Part shown: one piece after another, positions 8,477-16,693 of the stretch
Layout of the letters: every line of letters starts with the position of its first letter
How positions within the stretch are numbered: position 1 is the stretch's first letter
From: a virus
Reading direction: 5' to 3' (one strand)
DNA: 42,553 bases
Virus record (IMG/VR): IMGVR_UViG_3300035034_000230
Location: 1-42,553 of that record
Position numbers and translations under genes: made by a program
Notes under the pieces: model-generated
What the model was told of the DNA's origin: nothing
The model's database searches: none
What the model saw: the letters and a program-made list of their open reading frames with translations, nothing else

Positions 8477-8983
8477 ATGAAGAAAAAGTTATTGATAATA
8501 GGCCATGGTAGGCACGGTAAAGACACAGTGTGTGAAATGCTCAGAGACCGTTACGATTATAGTTTTGAAAGTAGCAGTCAATTTTGTTCAACACTTTTTA
8601 TCTACGATCAACTCAAAGATCAATACGGATACGCTGATGAACAACAATGCTATGCTGATCGACACAATCACAGATCAGAATGGTACGATGCTATCTGTGC
8701 CTACAATGTTCCAGACGCAAGTCGACTGGGCAGAGAGATATTTACCGCACACGATATCTACTGCGGTCTGCGTAACAAGCGTGAATTCTTTGCTATGCAG
8801 AACACTGGCGTTTTTGATTACGCAATTTGGGTAGATAGATCAGATCATTTGCCAACAGAAGATCCTACCAGTATGAGTCTTGAACAGTGGATGGCAGATT
8901 TTACTATTGACAATAACGGCACACTGGATGAATTAGAATTTAATGTTGATCGGCTAATGACTTATTTAGAAGTCAGGGGTTAG
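8477..8983 (+). CDS. deoxynucleoside monophosphate kinase-like P-loop protein
   Basis: P-loop NTPase of 168 residues with GHGRHGKDT at residues 9-17, the glycine-rich loop form seen in phage dNMP kinases related to T4 gp1. A later YAIWVDRSDHLPTED has the LID-type VDR motif. It would phosphorylate dNMPs to dNDPs for phage DNA synthesis. It is expressed from its own consensus host-type promoter, consistent with early expression, although it lies among late structural genes. The 3' end overlaps the convergent HNH gene by 18 nt. The substrate is inferred from family only. Confidence 0.75.
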   Translation: MKKKLLIIGHGRHGKDTVCEMLRDRYDYSFESSSQFCSTLFIYDQLKDQYGYADEQQCYADRHNHRSEWYDAICAYNVPDASRLGREIFTAHDIYCGLRNKREFFAMQNTGVFDYAIWVDRSDHLPTEDPTSMSLEQWMADFTIDNNGTLDELEFNVDRLMTYLEVRG

Positions 8984-9301
8984 ATCTCCCTGCCGCCAGC
9001 GTACTCCTTCCTTTTGAAGAATACGCTGGCAATTGGCACATATGGTTTTTAGATTACTAGGCCGTGTGTTTACCAGATCACCGTCTATGTGATACACATT
9101 GAACTGTTCTGAGTGCTTTGATTTGAATCCGCATTTTTCACAGTGATTCTTTTTATCATATCCTGCTAGTTGCCATTTGGGTATACCATGCCCTACGCCA
9201 TTGCGTAAGCAACGTTCACACTTTTTTCTATAGTGTGTTTTTCCGTCTTTTACATAATTTATAGCTGCTGGACGCTGTCCACAAACACATAACGGCCTCA
9301 T
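8966..9301 (-). CDS. HNH homing endonuclease
   Basis: Small (111 residues) HNH protein. The core is a zinc-binding pair CEKCGF … ICANCQ around VYHIDGDLVNTRPSNLKT, the usual treble-clef HNH arrangement. A further CVCG and CERC pair lies at the N terminus. It is a free-standing gene on the minus strand between plus-strand genes. A CTAAATA late-promoter core lies 4 nt before its ATG, so it probably has its own late, leaderless transcript. Confidence 0.85.
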   Translation of the reverse strand: MRPLCVCGQRPAAINYVKDGKTHYRKKCERCLRNGVGHGIPKWQLAGYDKKNHCEKCGFKSKHSEQFNVYHIDGDLVNTRPSNLKTICANCQRILQKEGVRWRQGDLTPDF

Positions 9302-9305
9302 ATAC

Positions 9306-9312
9306 TATTTAG
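9306..9312 (-). promoter_or_regulatory. late promoter of the HNH gene
   Basis: Minus-strand CTAAATA, then GTAT, then the ATG at 9301. Matches the TAAATA-N4/5-ATG pattern seen elsewhere in the window. Confidence 0.55.
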
Positions 9313-9368
9313 CTCACCTTTACAGCCCCTTTTTCCAGCAGTTATATCAGCTTTTTTAATGATGTTTA

Positions 9369-9376
9369 TATAAATA
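9369..9376 (+). promoter_or_regulatory. late promoter of the tail sheath gene
   Basis: Perfect TATAAATA followed by CTGTA, then a leader with AGGAGA (9401-9406) before the sheath ATG at 9413. Confidence 0.8.
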
Positions 9377-9412
9377 CTGTAAGATAAAGAACTATCCAAC
9401 AGGAGAATTAAT

Positions 9413-12400
9413 ATGGCATTAGTATCACCAGGCGTAGAAGTAAACGTTATTGACGAAAGCTTCTACACTCCGGCAGCAGCTGGTACTGTACCTATGATTT
9501 TTGTTGCTTCAGCAGAGAATAAAACATCGAGCAGCGGCACAGGAATTGCACAGGGTACATTAAAAGCAAACGCTGGTCGACCCTACTTAATCACCAGCCA
9601 GAGAGAGCTAGGTGAAACTTTCGGAGACGCAGTATTCTACACTGACTCAAACAACAATCCAATCCATGGCGGCGAACTAAACGAGTACGGACTTCAAACA
9701 GCATACAGCTTGCTGGGTGTATCAAATCGTGCATATGTTGTTCGTGCTGACCTAGATCTAAGCAAGCTACAGGCTAGTGCTACTGCACCAGGCGGCGAAC
9801 CAGCTGATGGTGCTTATTGGTTTGACACACAGATTACTAGTTTTGGTATTTTAGAATGGAACGCTGCTCCAGTTACCACAACCGGCGGACAAAGCTTCTC
9901 AACTGTACCACGCACAGTAATAATAGAACCAAATGATCTTTCGAACCCTATCAACACTGCAAGTGCTCCAAAAACTTCAATTGGTGCTGTAGGTGATTAT
10001 GCAGTTGTAGCAGCAAGCACATCAAATCACGTATGGTATAAGACAGCAGGGACAAACACACTAGCAGGTACTCCTGGTAGTTGGGTAAGAGTAGGTTCTC
10101 CAGAATGGAAGGCAAGCTGGCCGGCAGTAAGAGGCACTGCTTCTAATCCAGCACTTGACATTGGAGATTCGCTAATCATCAACGATGAGCCTATTGTATT
10201 AACAGGTATAACACTTGCAACTCTGGCAGAAGACATCAACGTTAGAAACATTCCGGGTATAGCAGCAGCAGTAGTTAATAGCTCATTAGAAATTTATTCA
10301 AACGGTCCAGACGTTGTACTAAACGGAGCAACCGGCGCCCTGTTAGGAGATACTGTACCTACGTCAGACAACGGAGCATTGGGAATTTTAGAAGGAACAT
10401 ATAGTGCTCCGAGAGTTGATATTGCTCCTCACACACAAGTTCCAGAATTTAAAGCAATAGATACAAATTCTGCACCTACTGGTAGTATTTGGATCAAAAC
10501 AACATTGCCTAACGGTGGCGCAAACTTCCGCGTTAAGCAGTATAACGGCGATACTCAACTATGGGAAAACATTGGTGCACCAGTATTTGTTACACCAGAA
10601 GCAGCATTAGTCGGTCTAGATAGATCTGGCGGCGGATCAAACCTAGTAATAGGTGATCTTTATGTAAAGGCAAACGTAAATGAAGTAAGCCCTGCTATTG
10701 CTAATTTTACAATTTTCCGTCGCAGAGCAGTTGGCGCAACACAGATTGTTAGTGCTAAAATTACAAATCAAATTACAGCAAATCCTGGCACTTCGCCTGC
10801 AAACGATGTTTCTTTTGACTTAGAAGAAACTGTAGTAGGCTCAGCAGCAAGAGTAGAGAAAAAAGTTACAATTTCCGCAGGAAGCCTAACAGGCGGCTCA
10901 GGAGATGCAGATGTTATTGCCGGAGCAATTAATGCTGCTAACTTTACTAATATTGTCGCACTAGTTGATAGCTCAAATAGAGTAGTAATTCAACATAAGA
11001 TCGGCGGCGAAATCCGCATTGATGATACGGATTTATTATTCAACGAAATGGGTTTTGTAACTAGTGGAAATACTATAACAGCAAATCTCTATGCATCGCC
11101 AAGCGGCGACGCTAACAACCAGTATATTGCAAGTAATTGGGAACCCCTAACTTATACACCTTCTAATGACGAACCATTAAGCCTAACTGAAGATGGCGAA
11201 CTATGGTATAGTTCGATCATTGATGAAGTTGATATTATGGTTCATAACGGACCATCTGATGGATGGAAGGGATATTTAAATGTATATCCTACCACTAATC
11301 CAACAGGGCCAATTGTAAGTGCTAATGAACCTAAAGAACAATCAAACGGCAGCAATTTAGTTGACGGCGATCTTTGGATTAGTACAGCAGATATTGAAAA
11401 CTATCCAATAATTTATCGTTACAATGTTGTGCTTGAAGAATTTGTACTGCTCGATAAGACCGATCAAACTACTGAAAACGGAGTTTTGTTTGCAGATGCT
11501 CGCGAAGCAACAGACGGTGGAAGTCCAACAGTTGCTCCAACGTCTACTATTGCAGAACTACTTGAGAGCGACTTCTTAGACCCAGATGCTCCGGATCCGG
11601 CATTATATCCGAAGGGTATGCTGCTATGGAATCTACGTCGTAGTGGCTTTAATGTTAAGCGTTTTGAGCGCAACTATATTGATCAAGCAGGTGACAATGC
11701 TCGATTCCAGGTAATTGGTAATAGTGGTGATCTAGAAGATCAGTCAATGAGCGATTACTATCTACCCCGTTGGGTAACTGACAGTGGTAATAACCAAGAT
11801 GGTTCAGGCACTTTTGGACGTCATGCACAGCGTAAGAGTGTTGTACAAGCACTACAGGCTATGGTGAATTCAAACCAAGATATCCGCGACGAAGAAAGTC
11901 GTCAGTTTAACTTGATTGCTACACCAGGATATCCTGAACTGATTGGCGAAATGATTACGCTAAACTATGATCGTCGACTGAGTGGTTTTGTTGTAGGCGA
12001 CACACCTGCAAGACTAACACCAGATGCTACATCACTTAACGAGTGGGCAACCAACGTTAGACTAGCAGTTGAAGACAACGACGATGGTGCGGTAAGCAGA
12101 GATGAATATCTAGCAATGTATTATCCATGGGGCTTTACTTCAGATAACCTTGGCAACAACGTAGTTGTTCCACCGAGCTTCATGGCACTGCGCACCATCG
12201 TACTCAACGACCAAGTAGCGTTCCCCTGGTTTGCTCCAGCAGGTACAAGACGCGGTGGAGTTACAAACGCATCTGCAAGTGGATACATCACTTCAGAAGG
12301 CGAATTCCAAAGTGTTGCACTAAACACTGGTCAAAGAGACACCCTATATGTCAACAACATCAACCCAATTACATTTATCGCAGGTGCTGGACTAGTGGTG

Positions 12401-12760
12401 TTTGGACAAAAAACTCGTGCTAGAAATGCAAGCGCACTTGATCGTGTAAACGTAGCACGTTTGATTGTGTATCTAAGAGGACAGCTAGAACTGTTGGCAA
12501 GACCATATCTGTTTGAACCAAATGACAAGATCACCCGTGATCAAGTCAAAGCCGCAGCAGATGCGCTGTTGCTAGAACTGGTGGGTCTAAGAGCACTGTA
12601 TGACTTCCTAGTAGTGTGTGATGAATCAAACAACACCCCTGCTAGAATTGATCGTAACGAGCTTTGGTTAGACATAGCAATTGAACCAGTAAAAGCAATC
12701 GAATTTATCTACATTCCATTGCGTATTAAGAACACAGGAGAAATTGCAGCTCTAGGATAA
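9413..12760 (+). CDS. 18: tail sheath protein gp18
   Basis: The contractile sheath subunit. The N terminus (SPGVEVNVIDES) and the C-terminal part (FNLIATPGYPELIGEMI; VAFPWFAPAGTRRGGV; RDQVKAAADALLLELVGLRAL) are typical of T4-type sheath proteins. At 1115 residues it is far larger than T4 gp18 (659). The extra sequence lies in the middle, about residues 130-700, and is made of Thr/Asn/Gly-rich surface-type segments with repeated ELWYSS/DLWIS-like strands. The late promoter at 9369 and AGGAGA before the ATG fit high late expression. Confidence 0.95.
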   Translation: MALVSPGVEVNVIDESFYTPAAAGTVPMIFVASAENKTSSSGTGIAQGTLKANAGRPYLITSQRELGETFGDAVFYTDSNNNPIHGGELNEYGLQTAYSLLGVSNRAYVVRADLDLSKLQASATAPGGEPADGAYWFDTQITSFGILEWNAAPVTTTGGQSFSTVPRTVIIEPNDLSNPINTASAPKTSIGAVGDYAVVAASTSNHVWYKTAGTNTLAGTPGSWVRVGSPEWKASWPAVRGTASNPALDIGDSLIINDEPIVLTGITLATLAEDINVRNIPGIAAAVVNSSLEIYSNGPDVVLNGATGALLGDTVPTSDNGALGILEGTYSAPRVDIAPHTQVPEFKAIDTNSAPTGSIWIKTTLPNGGANFRVKQYNGDTQLWENIGAPVFVTPEAALVGLDRSGGGSNLVIGDLYVKANVNEVSPAIANFTIFRRRAVGATQIVSAKITNQITANPGTSPANDVSFDLEETVVGSAARVEKKVTISAGSLTGGSGDADVIAGAINAANFTNIVALVDSSNRVVIQHKIGGEIRIDDTDLLFNEMGFVTSGNTITANLYASPSGDANNQYIASNWEPLTYTPSNDEPLSLTEDGELWYSSIIDEVDIMVHNGPSDGWKGYLNVYPTTNPTGPIVSANEPKEQSNGSNLVDGDLWISTADIENYPIIYRYNVVLEEFVLLDKTDQTTENGVLFADAREATDGGSPTVAPTSTIAELLESDFLDPDAPDPALYPKGMLLWNLRRSGFNVKRFERNYIDQAGDNARFQVIGNSGDLEDQSMSDYYLPRWVTDSGNNQDGSGTFGRHAQRKSVVQALQAMVNSNQDIRDEESRQFNLIATPGYPELIGEMITLNYDRRLSGFVVGDTPARLTPDATSLNEWATNVRLAVEDNDDGAVSRDEYLAMYYPWGFTSDNLGNNVVVPPSFMALRTIVLNDQVAFPWFAPAGTRRGGVTNASASGYITSEGEFQSVALNTGQRDTLYVNNINPITFIAGAGLVVFGQKTRARNASALDRVNVARLIVYLRGQLELLARPYLFEPNDKITRDQVKAAADALLLELVGLRALYDFLVVCDESNNTPARIDRNELWLDIAIEPVKAIEFIYIPLRIKNTGEIAALG

Positions 12761-12773
12761 TGTACGCACATAA

Positions 12774-12797
12774 TGGACGGGGATTTTACCCCGTCCA
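12774..12797 (+). terminator. perfect hairpin between gp18 and gp19
   Basis: A 9-bp perfect stem (TGGACGGGG / CCCCGTCCA) with a 6-nt loop. There is no U-tract after it, so it may be a weak terminator or an mRNA 3'-end/processing structure. The gp19 late promoter follows 7 nt later. Confidence 0.5.
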
Positions 12798-12803
12798 GAA
12801 GCG

Positions 12804-12811
12804 TATAAATA
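12804..12811 (+). promoter_or_regulatory. late promoter of the tail tube gene
   Basis: Perfect TATAAATA, followed by AGGAGA and the gp19 ATG at 12833. Confidence 0.8.
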
Positions 12812-12832
12812 CTACTGTAATAGGAGAATAGA

Positions 12833-13477
12833 ATGCCAATCACAACACTTACAAACATATCGGTACCAACAGAAGCAGGCGGATCAAATAGTTCACTATT
12901 GATGCCTAAGCTACAGTATCGCTTCCGTGTTTTCCTAGACAATTTTGGAACCACAGGCGGCCCTGACGGTATTAGAGAAATAACTAGACAGGTTATTGAC
13001 GTAACTCGTCCTAACTTAACTTTTGAACAGATGACTATTGACGCTTACAACTCGAGAACTTATCTTGCTGGTAAGCACACATGGGAACCAGTTACACTTA
13101 ATCTACGTGAAGATGCTAACAACAACGTACAAAAAATCGTTGGTCAGCAGCTACAACGTCAGTTTGACTTCTTTGAACAGTCAAGCGCAGTATCAAGCGG
13201 TAGCTACAAGTTCCAAACTAGAATTGAAATTCTAGACGGCGGCAACGGCGCAGCAGGCGCTAATGTTATCGACCGCTTCCACTTAGTAGGCTGCTACATT
13301 GAATCAGCAAACTATAACACACTTGCATATGCAACCAACGAACCAGTAACTGTTGCTCTAACTATTCGTTATGACAACGCTATACAGTTCGGTGCAGACG
13401 AAGACTTTGTTGGAGTTGGCGAACCTGTTGTTCGTGCTACAAATGCTTCAGTTGGCGGCACAGGCGTTACTGGCTAA
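12833..13477 (+). CDS. 19: tail tube protein gp19
   Basis: Tail tube subunit of 214 residues. Typical features are the N-terminal MPKLQYRFRVFLDNFG, the VIDVTRPNLTFEQMTID segment, and YNSRTYLAGKHTWEPVTLNL, all conserved in T4-type tubes. Its own late promoter and an AGGAGA site lie upstream, and a strong terminator follows, so it can be transcribed as a single-gene unit, in line with the high copy number of tube protein. Confidence 0.95.
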   Translation: MPITTLTNISVPTEAGGSNSSLLMPKLQYRFRVFLDNFGTTGGPDGIREITRQVIDVTRPNLTFEQMTIDAYNSRTYLAGKHTWEPVTLNLREDANNNVQKIVGQQLQRQFDFFEQSSAVSSGSYKFQTRIEILDGGNGAAGANVIDRFHLVGCYIESANYNTLAYATNEPVTVALTIRYDNAIQFGADEDFVGVGEPVVRATNASVGGTGVTG

Positions 13478-13503
13478 TATTATTGGTTGGTATCTATTCG
13501 AAA

Positions 13504-13532
13504 AGGCGAGGACTTCGGTTCTCGCTTTTTTA
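13504..13532 (+). terminator. rho-independent terminator after gp19
   Basis: Stem GCGAGGAC / GTTCTCGC with a TTCG tetraloop (one G-U pair), followed by a T6 tract. Confidence 0.85.
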
Positions 13533-13556
13533 TTATCTACCCGGTTAATAACAACA

Positions 13557-13564
13557 GATAAATA
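13557..13564 (+). promoter_or_regulatory. late promoter of the tube-like protein gene
   Basis: GATAAATA, then TTTGT, then the ATG at 13570. No Shine-Dalgarno sequence lies between, so the message would be leaderless or nearly so. Confidence 0.65.
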
Positions 13565-13569
13565 TTTGT

Positions 13570-14778
13570 ATGAGCATACGAGATCCATATCTAATTAATG
13601 TTGACCTAGATGTACATCTTAGAGATGCACGTCATGCTCACAGATTGTATACAGAGCACAGCTTTGCGCTAGCCCCCAAAACTAAATTTTTATATCACGT
13701 AGTATTCCAGCCTATCGCAGCCATAGGCGACGCAACAACAAGTAACAGTTTTAAGTTTCGAAAAGAAATAGGCGTTCTTGCTAAAACTGTTGATCTTCCG
13801 CAATACCGTGCCACAGTGGACAACAAGCAACAGTATAACCGTAAAAAGAATATACAAACACGTATTGATTATCAAGATGTAACAGTAAGATTTCATGATG
13901 ACAACAACGGTCTTACAAGAGCTATGTTAGAAGAATATTATAGATATTATTTTAGAGACGGTAATAATAATCCGTCAACTGGTTCATATAGACCTAGAGA
14001 CAAATACAGTACTGTTGTACCAAAATACGGTCTAGACAATGGCGCACAGGTTCCTTTCTTTGAATATATAAAAATATATCAACTAGCAAGACGCAACTGG
14101 TTCAGTTATACACTGATTAATCCGCTGATCTCACAATGGGGACACGATACTCTAGACAGCAGCGATGGCGCAGGCATGATGGAAAATTCAATAGTACTAG
14201 CCTATGAAGGTGTACTATACGATCACGGAAAAATCGACGGTAGTGAACCTGCAGGATTTACCAGTGAAGAAACACGTTACGATAATGTACCCAGCCCGCT
14301 GGGTTACTGGAACGAAAGCCTAAGCAGTTTTTATACTGCCGAACCTACACTGCTAACACCCACTGCAAATACTCCCAGAGGATTGTTGTCTAGGATGAGC
14401 AACAGTGGCAGCAAAGGCCCAGGATCAAACATTCAAAACACTGGACCTAGATTACCAGGTGCATTACCGCAGTATCTAATACCTACACAGGATACACAAG
14501 CAGATCGCTCAGTCAGCACTGTGTCTACTTTTGGCGGCAGAATATCAAACAGTGACGCACTGATCAGCGGCTTATCTACTAATCCCAGTGCTAACAAAAG
14601 TTTCTTAGCCAGATCTCTAAACAGCGGCACCGTTAACGGCGTTAATTACAGTACATTTACTGGTCTTAACGCAGGCGCTAGATCTGCTATAGAAACAGAT
14701 TTAAGAAATTCAATAAGAAGTGGCGACAAAAAATTGTCAAGCTTTGCACAACAAGCAATTAACAGTACAAAAGGTTAA
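13570..14778 (+). CDS. tail-tube-fold structural protein
   Basis: A 402-residue late protein directly after gp19. It appears to have the tail-tube pattern: TKFLYHVVFQPIA near the N terminus, AKTVDLPQYRATVDNKQQYN, VTVRFHDDNNGLTRAMLEEY, and IVLAYEGVLYDHGKI. That pattern is shared by gp19 and the tube initiators gp48/gp54. The C-terminal 130 residues are Ser/Asn/Gly-rich. It may be a tube initiator or a second tube/baseplate component; the exact counterpart is not assigned. It is the first gene of a string running to gp16. Confidence 0.6.
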   Translation: MSIRDPYLINVDLDVHLRDARHAHRLYTEHSFALAPKTKFLYHVVFQPIAAIGDATTSNSFKFRKEIGVLAKTVDLPQYRATVDNKQQYNRKKNIQTRIDYQDVTVRFHDDNNGLTRAMLEEYYRYYFRDGNNNPSTGSYRPRDKYSTVVPKYGLDNGAQVPFFEYIKIYQLARRNWFSYTLINPLISQWGHDTLDSSDGAGMMENSIVLAYEGVLYDHGKIDGSEPAGFTSEETRYDNVPSPLGYWNESLSSFYTAEPTLLTPTANTPRGLLSRMSNSGSKGPGSNIQNTGPRLPGALPQYLIPTQDTQADRSVSTVSTFGGRISNSDALISGLSTNPSANKSFLARSLNSGTVNGVNYSTFTGLNAGARSAIETDLRNSIRSGDKKLSSFAQQAINSTKG

Positions 14779-14780
14779 TC

Positions 14781-15143
14781 ATGGCAAGATCAGACAGCAC
14801 AACTGAAACTACAAAAGAGTTAACAAAAGAATTTTTCAACAACTACTTTAATCAACAGATACCTTACAAAGCCAGTGAAGTTGATGCTGTGATAGGTTAT
14901 TTTTTAAAAAGAGGCTTTGAAAGAATAGCGGCTGTGAACACAGCAAGTATTCTACTACAACAGGCCAGCGTTGATCAGATCACAGTGTTTCAATTGATAG
15001 ACACACTCAAAGGTATAAATGACGTACAGCTATCAAACATTGTAGCACAGATCCTCAATCTTAATAGATCAAAAACCAGTACCATAGGCTATAGAGTGCC
15101 ACTGGCTACACAACTGTTTGACCAAAGACAAATAATAGTATAA
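14781..15143 (+). CDS. conserved small structural protein, function unknown
   Basis: A 120-residue, mainly helical protein starting 2 nt after the previous stop and overlapping the gp4 start by one base. It contains AVIGYFLKRGFERIAAVNTA and QITVFQLIDTLKGIND. No enzymatic motif or membrane segment is visible. Position between tail and head-completion genes suggests a late virion or assembly protein; I do not recognise a specific family. Confidence 0.6.
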   Translation: MARSDSTTETTKELTKEFFNNYFNQQIPYKASEVDAVIGYFLKRGFERIAAVNTASILLQQASVDQITVFQLIDTLKGINDVQLSNIVAQILNLNRSKTSTIGYRVPLATQLFDQRQIIV

Positions 15144-15580
15144 TGTCGAGATTCGCACAGGGAAAGTTCAACCTTAAAAATCCTGAAAAGTATGTGGGTA
15201 ACAAAACACCCACATATAGATCAGGTTGGGAATTTCACTTTATGAAATTCTGTGATGAACATACCAGTGTAACACAATGGGCTAGTGAAGCTATACGCAT
15301 CCCATATCGTAATCCTTTTACAGGCAAACAGACTATCTATGTGCCTGACTTTTTTATTGCCTATGCTGACAAAAGCGGCAAATCTCATGTAGAATTAATC
15401 GAAGTTAAACCGTCAAATCAAGCGGTCAAAGAACGTACTGGACGCAGCAAGCACAATCAAGCACATTGGGTACTGAATCAAGCCAAGTGGGAAGCTGCTA
15501 GAGCATGGTGTAAACAGAAAAATATATTCTTTAGAATAGTTACTGAACAGGACCTCTACCATCAGGGACGAAAAAGATAA
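15143..15580 (+). CDS. 4: head completion protein gp4-like
   Basis: Matches T4 gp4 (gp50/65-type head completion), starting SRFAQGKFNLKNPEKYVGN. It has a TnsA/PD-(D/E)XK-like core: YRSGWEFHFMKFCDEH, then IYVPDFFIAY and the Asp…Glu-X-Lys pair in HVELIEVKPSNQ. In T4 gp4 acts late in head maturation before tail joining. The protein has 145 residues, a normal length. A GATAAATA late promoter overlaps its last codon and stop. Confidence 0.85.
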   Translation: MSRFAQGKFNLKNPEKYVGNKTPTYRSGWEFHFMKFCDEHTSVTQWASEAIRIPYRNPFTGKQTIYVPDFFIAYADKSGKSHVELIEVKPSNQAVKERTGRSKHNQAHWVLNQAKWEAARAWCKQKNIFFRIVTEQDLYHQGRKR

Positions 15581-15583
15581 ATA
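15576..15583 (+). promoter_or_regulatory. late promoter before gp16
   Basis: GATAAATA overlapping the gp4 stop codon; the gp16 start follows 26 nt later. Confidence 0.6.
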
Positions 15584-15608
15584 ATAGTAGCATATAATGG
15601 AAGTTAAT

Positions 15609-16112
15609 ATGACAAAAAAACTAGAAGATCTTTTAGGACTACCTGAATCTAAAGATATAATCAAACAGGCAGAAAAGCAAGAACGTGATCAAAAAAAGTA
15701 CAAAGATAAACAAGTAGAACGTACCTTCAGAGACATAGCTGAATTTGACAAAATATCGTCAGCACTGCCAGCAGTACAGGGCCTGGGAGAAATGGCCGAT
15801 ACTGAATTAAACGATATAGCTCAACGTGCTCTTACTGCTTATGAAGATCTAATGGATCTAGGTATGAATGTAGAAAGTCGCTATTCAGGCAGAGTATTTG
15901 AAGTAGCAGGCAATATGCTTAAAACCAGCCTAGATGCTAAGGTTGCTAAATTAGACAAAAAACTCAAAATGGTAGAACTACAACTCAAAAAAGAAAAGCT
16001 AGACAAAGAAGACAACAACGGCGAAGGCGGCATTATCAACGGCGAAGGCTATGTAGTAACAGACCGCAACAGTCTTCTACAACGTCTTAAAGGACTAGAC
16101 AAAGATAAATAA
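15609..16112 (+). CDS. 16: terminase small subunit gp16-like
   Basis: A 167-residue, highly charged, helical protein. The central ALTAYEDLMDLGMNVESRYS and RVFEVAGNMLKTSLDAK, followed by a Lys-rich coiled segment (KKLKMVELQLKKEKLDKED), match the small terminase of marine T4-like phages. It would bind the genome and regulate the gp17 ATPase. I prefer ATG 15609, with GGAAG 5 nt upstream, over the in-frame ATG at 15597 that overlaps that ribosome site. It ends in Asp-Lys-stop overlapping another GATAAATA. Confidence 0.7.
   Translation: MTKKLEDLLGLPESKDIIKQAEKQERDQKKYKDKQVERTFRDIAEFDKISSALPAVQGLGEMADTELNDIAQRALTAYEDLMDLGMNVESRYSGRVFEVAGNMLKTSLDAKVAKLDKKLKMVELQLKKEKLDKEDNNGEGGIINGEGYVVTDRNSLLQRLKGLDKDK
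16104..16111 (+). promoter_or_regulatory. late promoter overlapping the gp16 stop
   Basis: GATAAATA encodes the final Asp-Lys and part of the stop of gp16. The next ATG is at 16135. Confidence 0.6.
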
Positions 16113-16134
16113 TACATAATAGGATTAATGCGCA

Positions 16135-16692
16135 ATGAGATCTTTTAAAGACATACTAACAGAATCTAAAAAAACCTATCCATTTAAGATAGGTGTAGCA
16201 GGCGAACTTCCAGAAGGTTTCCAAGATCGTATGGAAACTGCTCTAAAGAGATTTGGATTAATTAATGTAAGTTCTGGTAAAAAGACACCAATACAGGAAC
16301 GTCCGTTGGATTTCCCACAGCTACAGAACATGGAAGTTACTTACTTTGAAACAGAAGTAGAGTATCCGACTACTACGCAGGTACTACAGGAATACCTAGG
16401 GAAATCCTGTACAGTACCGCAGAGTCATATTATTGTGCGCAATCCAAATGAACCACAAGAGCGTTATCAAGAAACACAAGAAAACAATCCATATGAAACA
16501 ATACTAACCAAAGAAGACATGGGCGGCGAAAGCGCACAATCTTCAGTGGGTGCTAGTCGTGTAATGGATCTGCTCAAAGAACTTGAAAAGGCACAGAAAG
16601 AAAACAAACATAGCGGCGCAGAAGGTGCCCCTGTCGGTGAATCCAGTAACATCGACACAAAGATAAACACTAAAAGTCCGATAGGGAGCTGA
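16135..16692 (+). CDS. conserved protein, possible internal head protein
   Basis: A 185-residue protein lying between the terminase subunits. The N-terminal MRSFKDILTES resembles the short capsid-targeting peptides of T4 internal/core proteins (Met-Lys-Thr-Phe/Tyr…Phe…Glu). The next part, YPFKIGVAGELPEGFQDRM, is a compact alpha/beta segment, and the C terminus is low-complexity and polar. No catalytic motif was recognised. An internal or prohead-core role is inference from the N terminus and the Lys/Glu-rich neighbours. Confidence 0.5.
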   Translation: MRSFKDILTESKKTYPFKIGVAGELPEGFQDRMETALKRFGLINVSSGKKTPIQERPLDFPQLQNMEVTYFETEVEYPTTTQVLQEYLGKSCTVPQSHIIVRNPNEPQERYQETQENNPYETILTKEDMGGESAQSSVGASRVMDLLKELEKAQKENKHSGAEGAPVGESSNIDTKINTKSPIGS

Positions 16693-16693
16693 C

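Noticed and set aside
8505-8834. Second open frame of 109 codons inside the dNMP kinase gene
   Set aside because: Composition is Thr/Asn/Val-rich without motifs, there is no ribosome site, and the P-loop frame clearly explains the region.
12761-12832. gp18-gp19 hairpin as a standard rho-independent terminator
   Set aside because: The stem is perfect but has no T-tract; it is listed only as a hairpin with reduced confidence.
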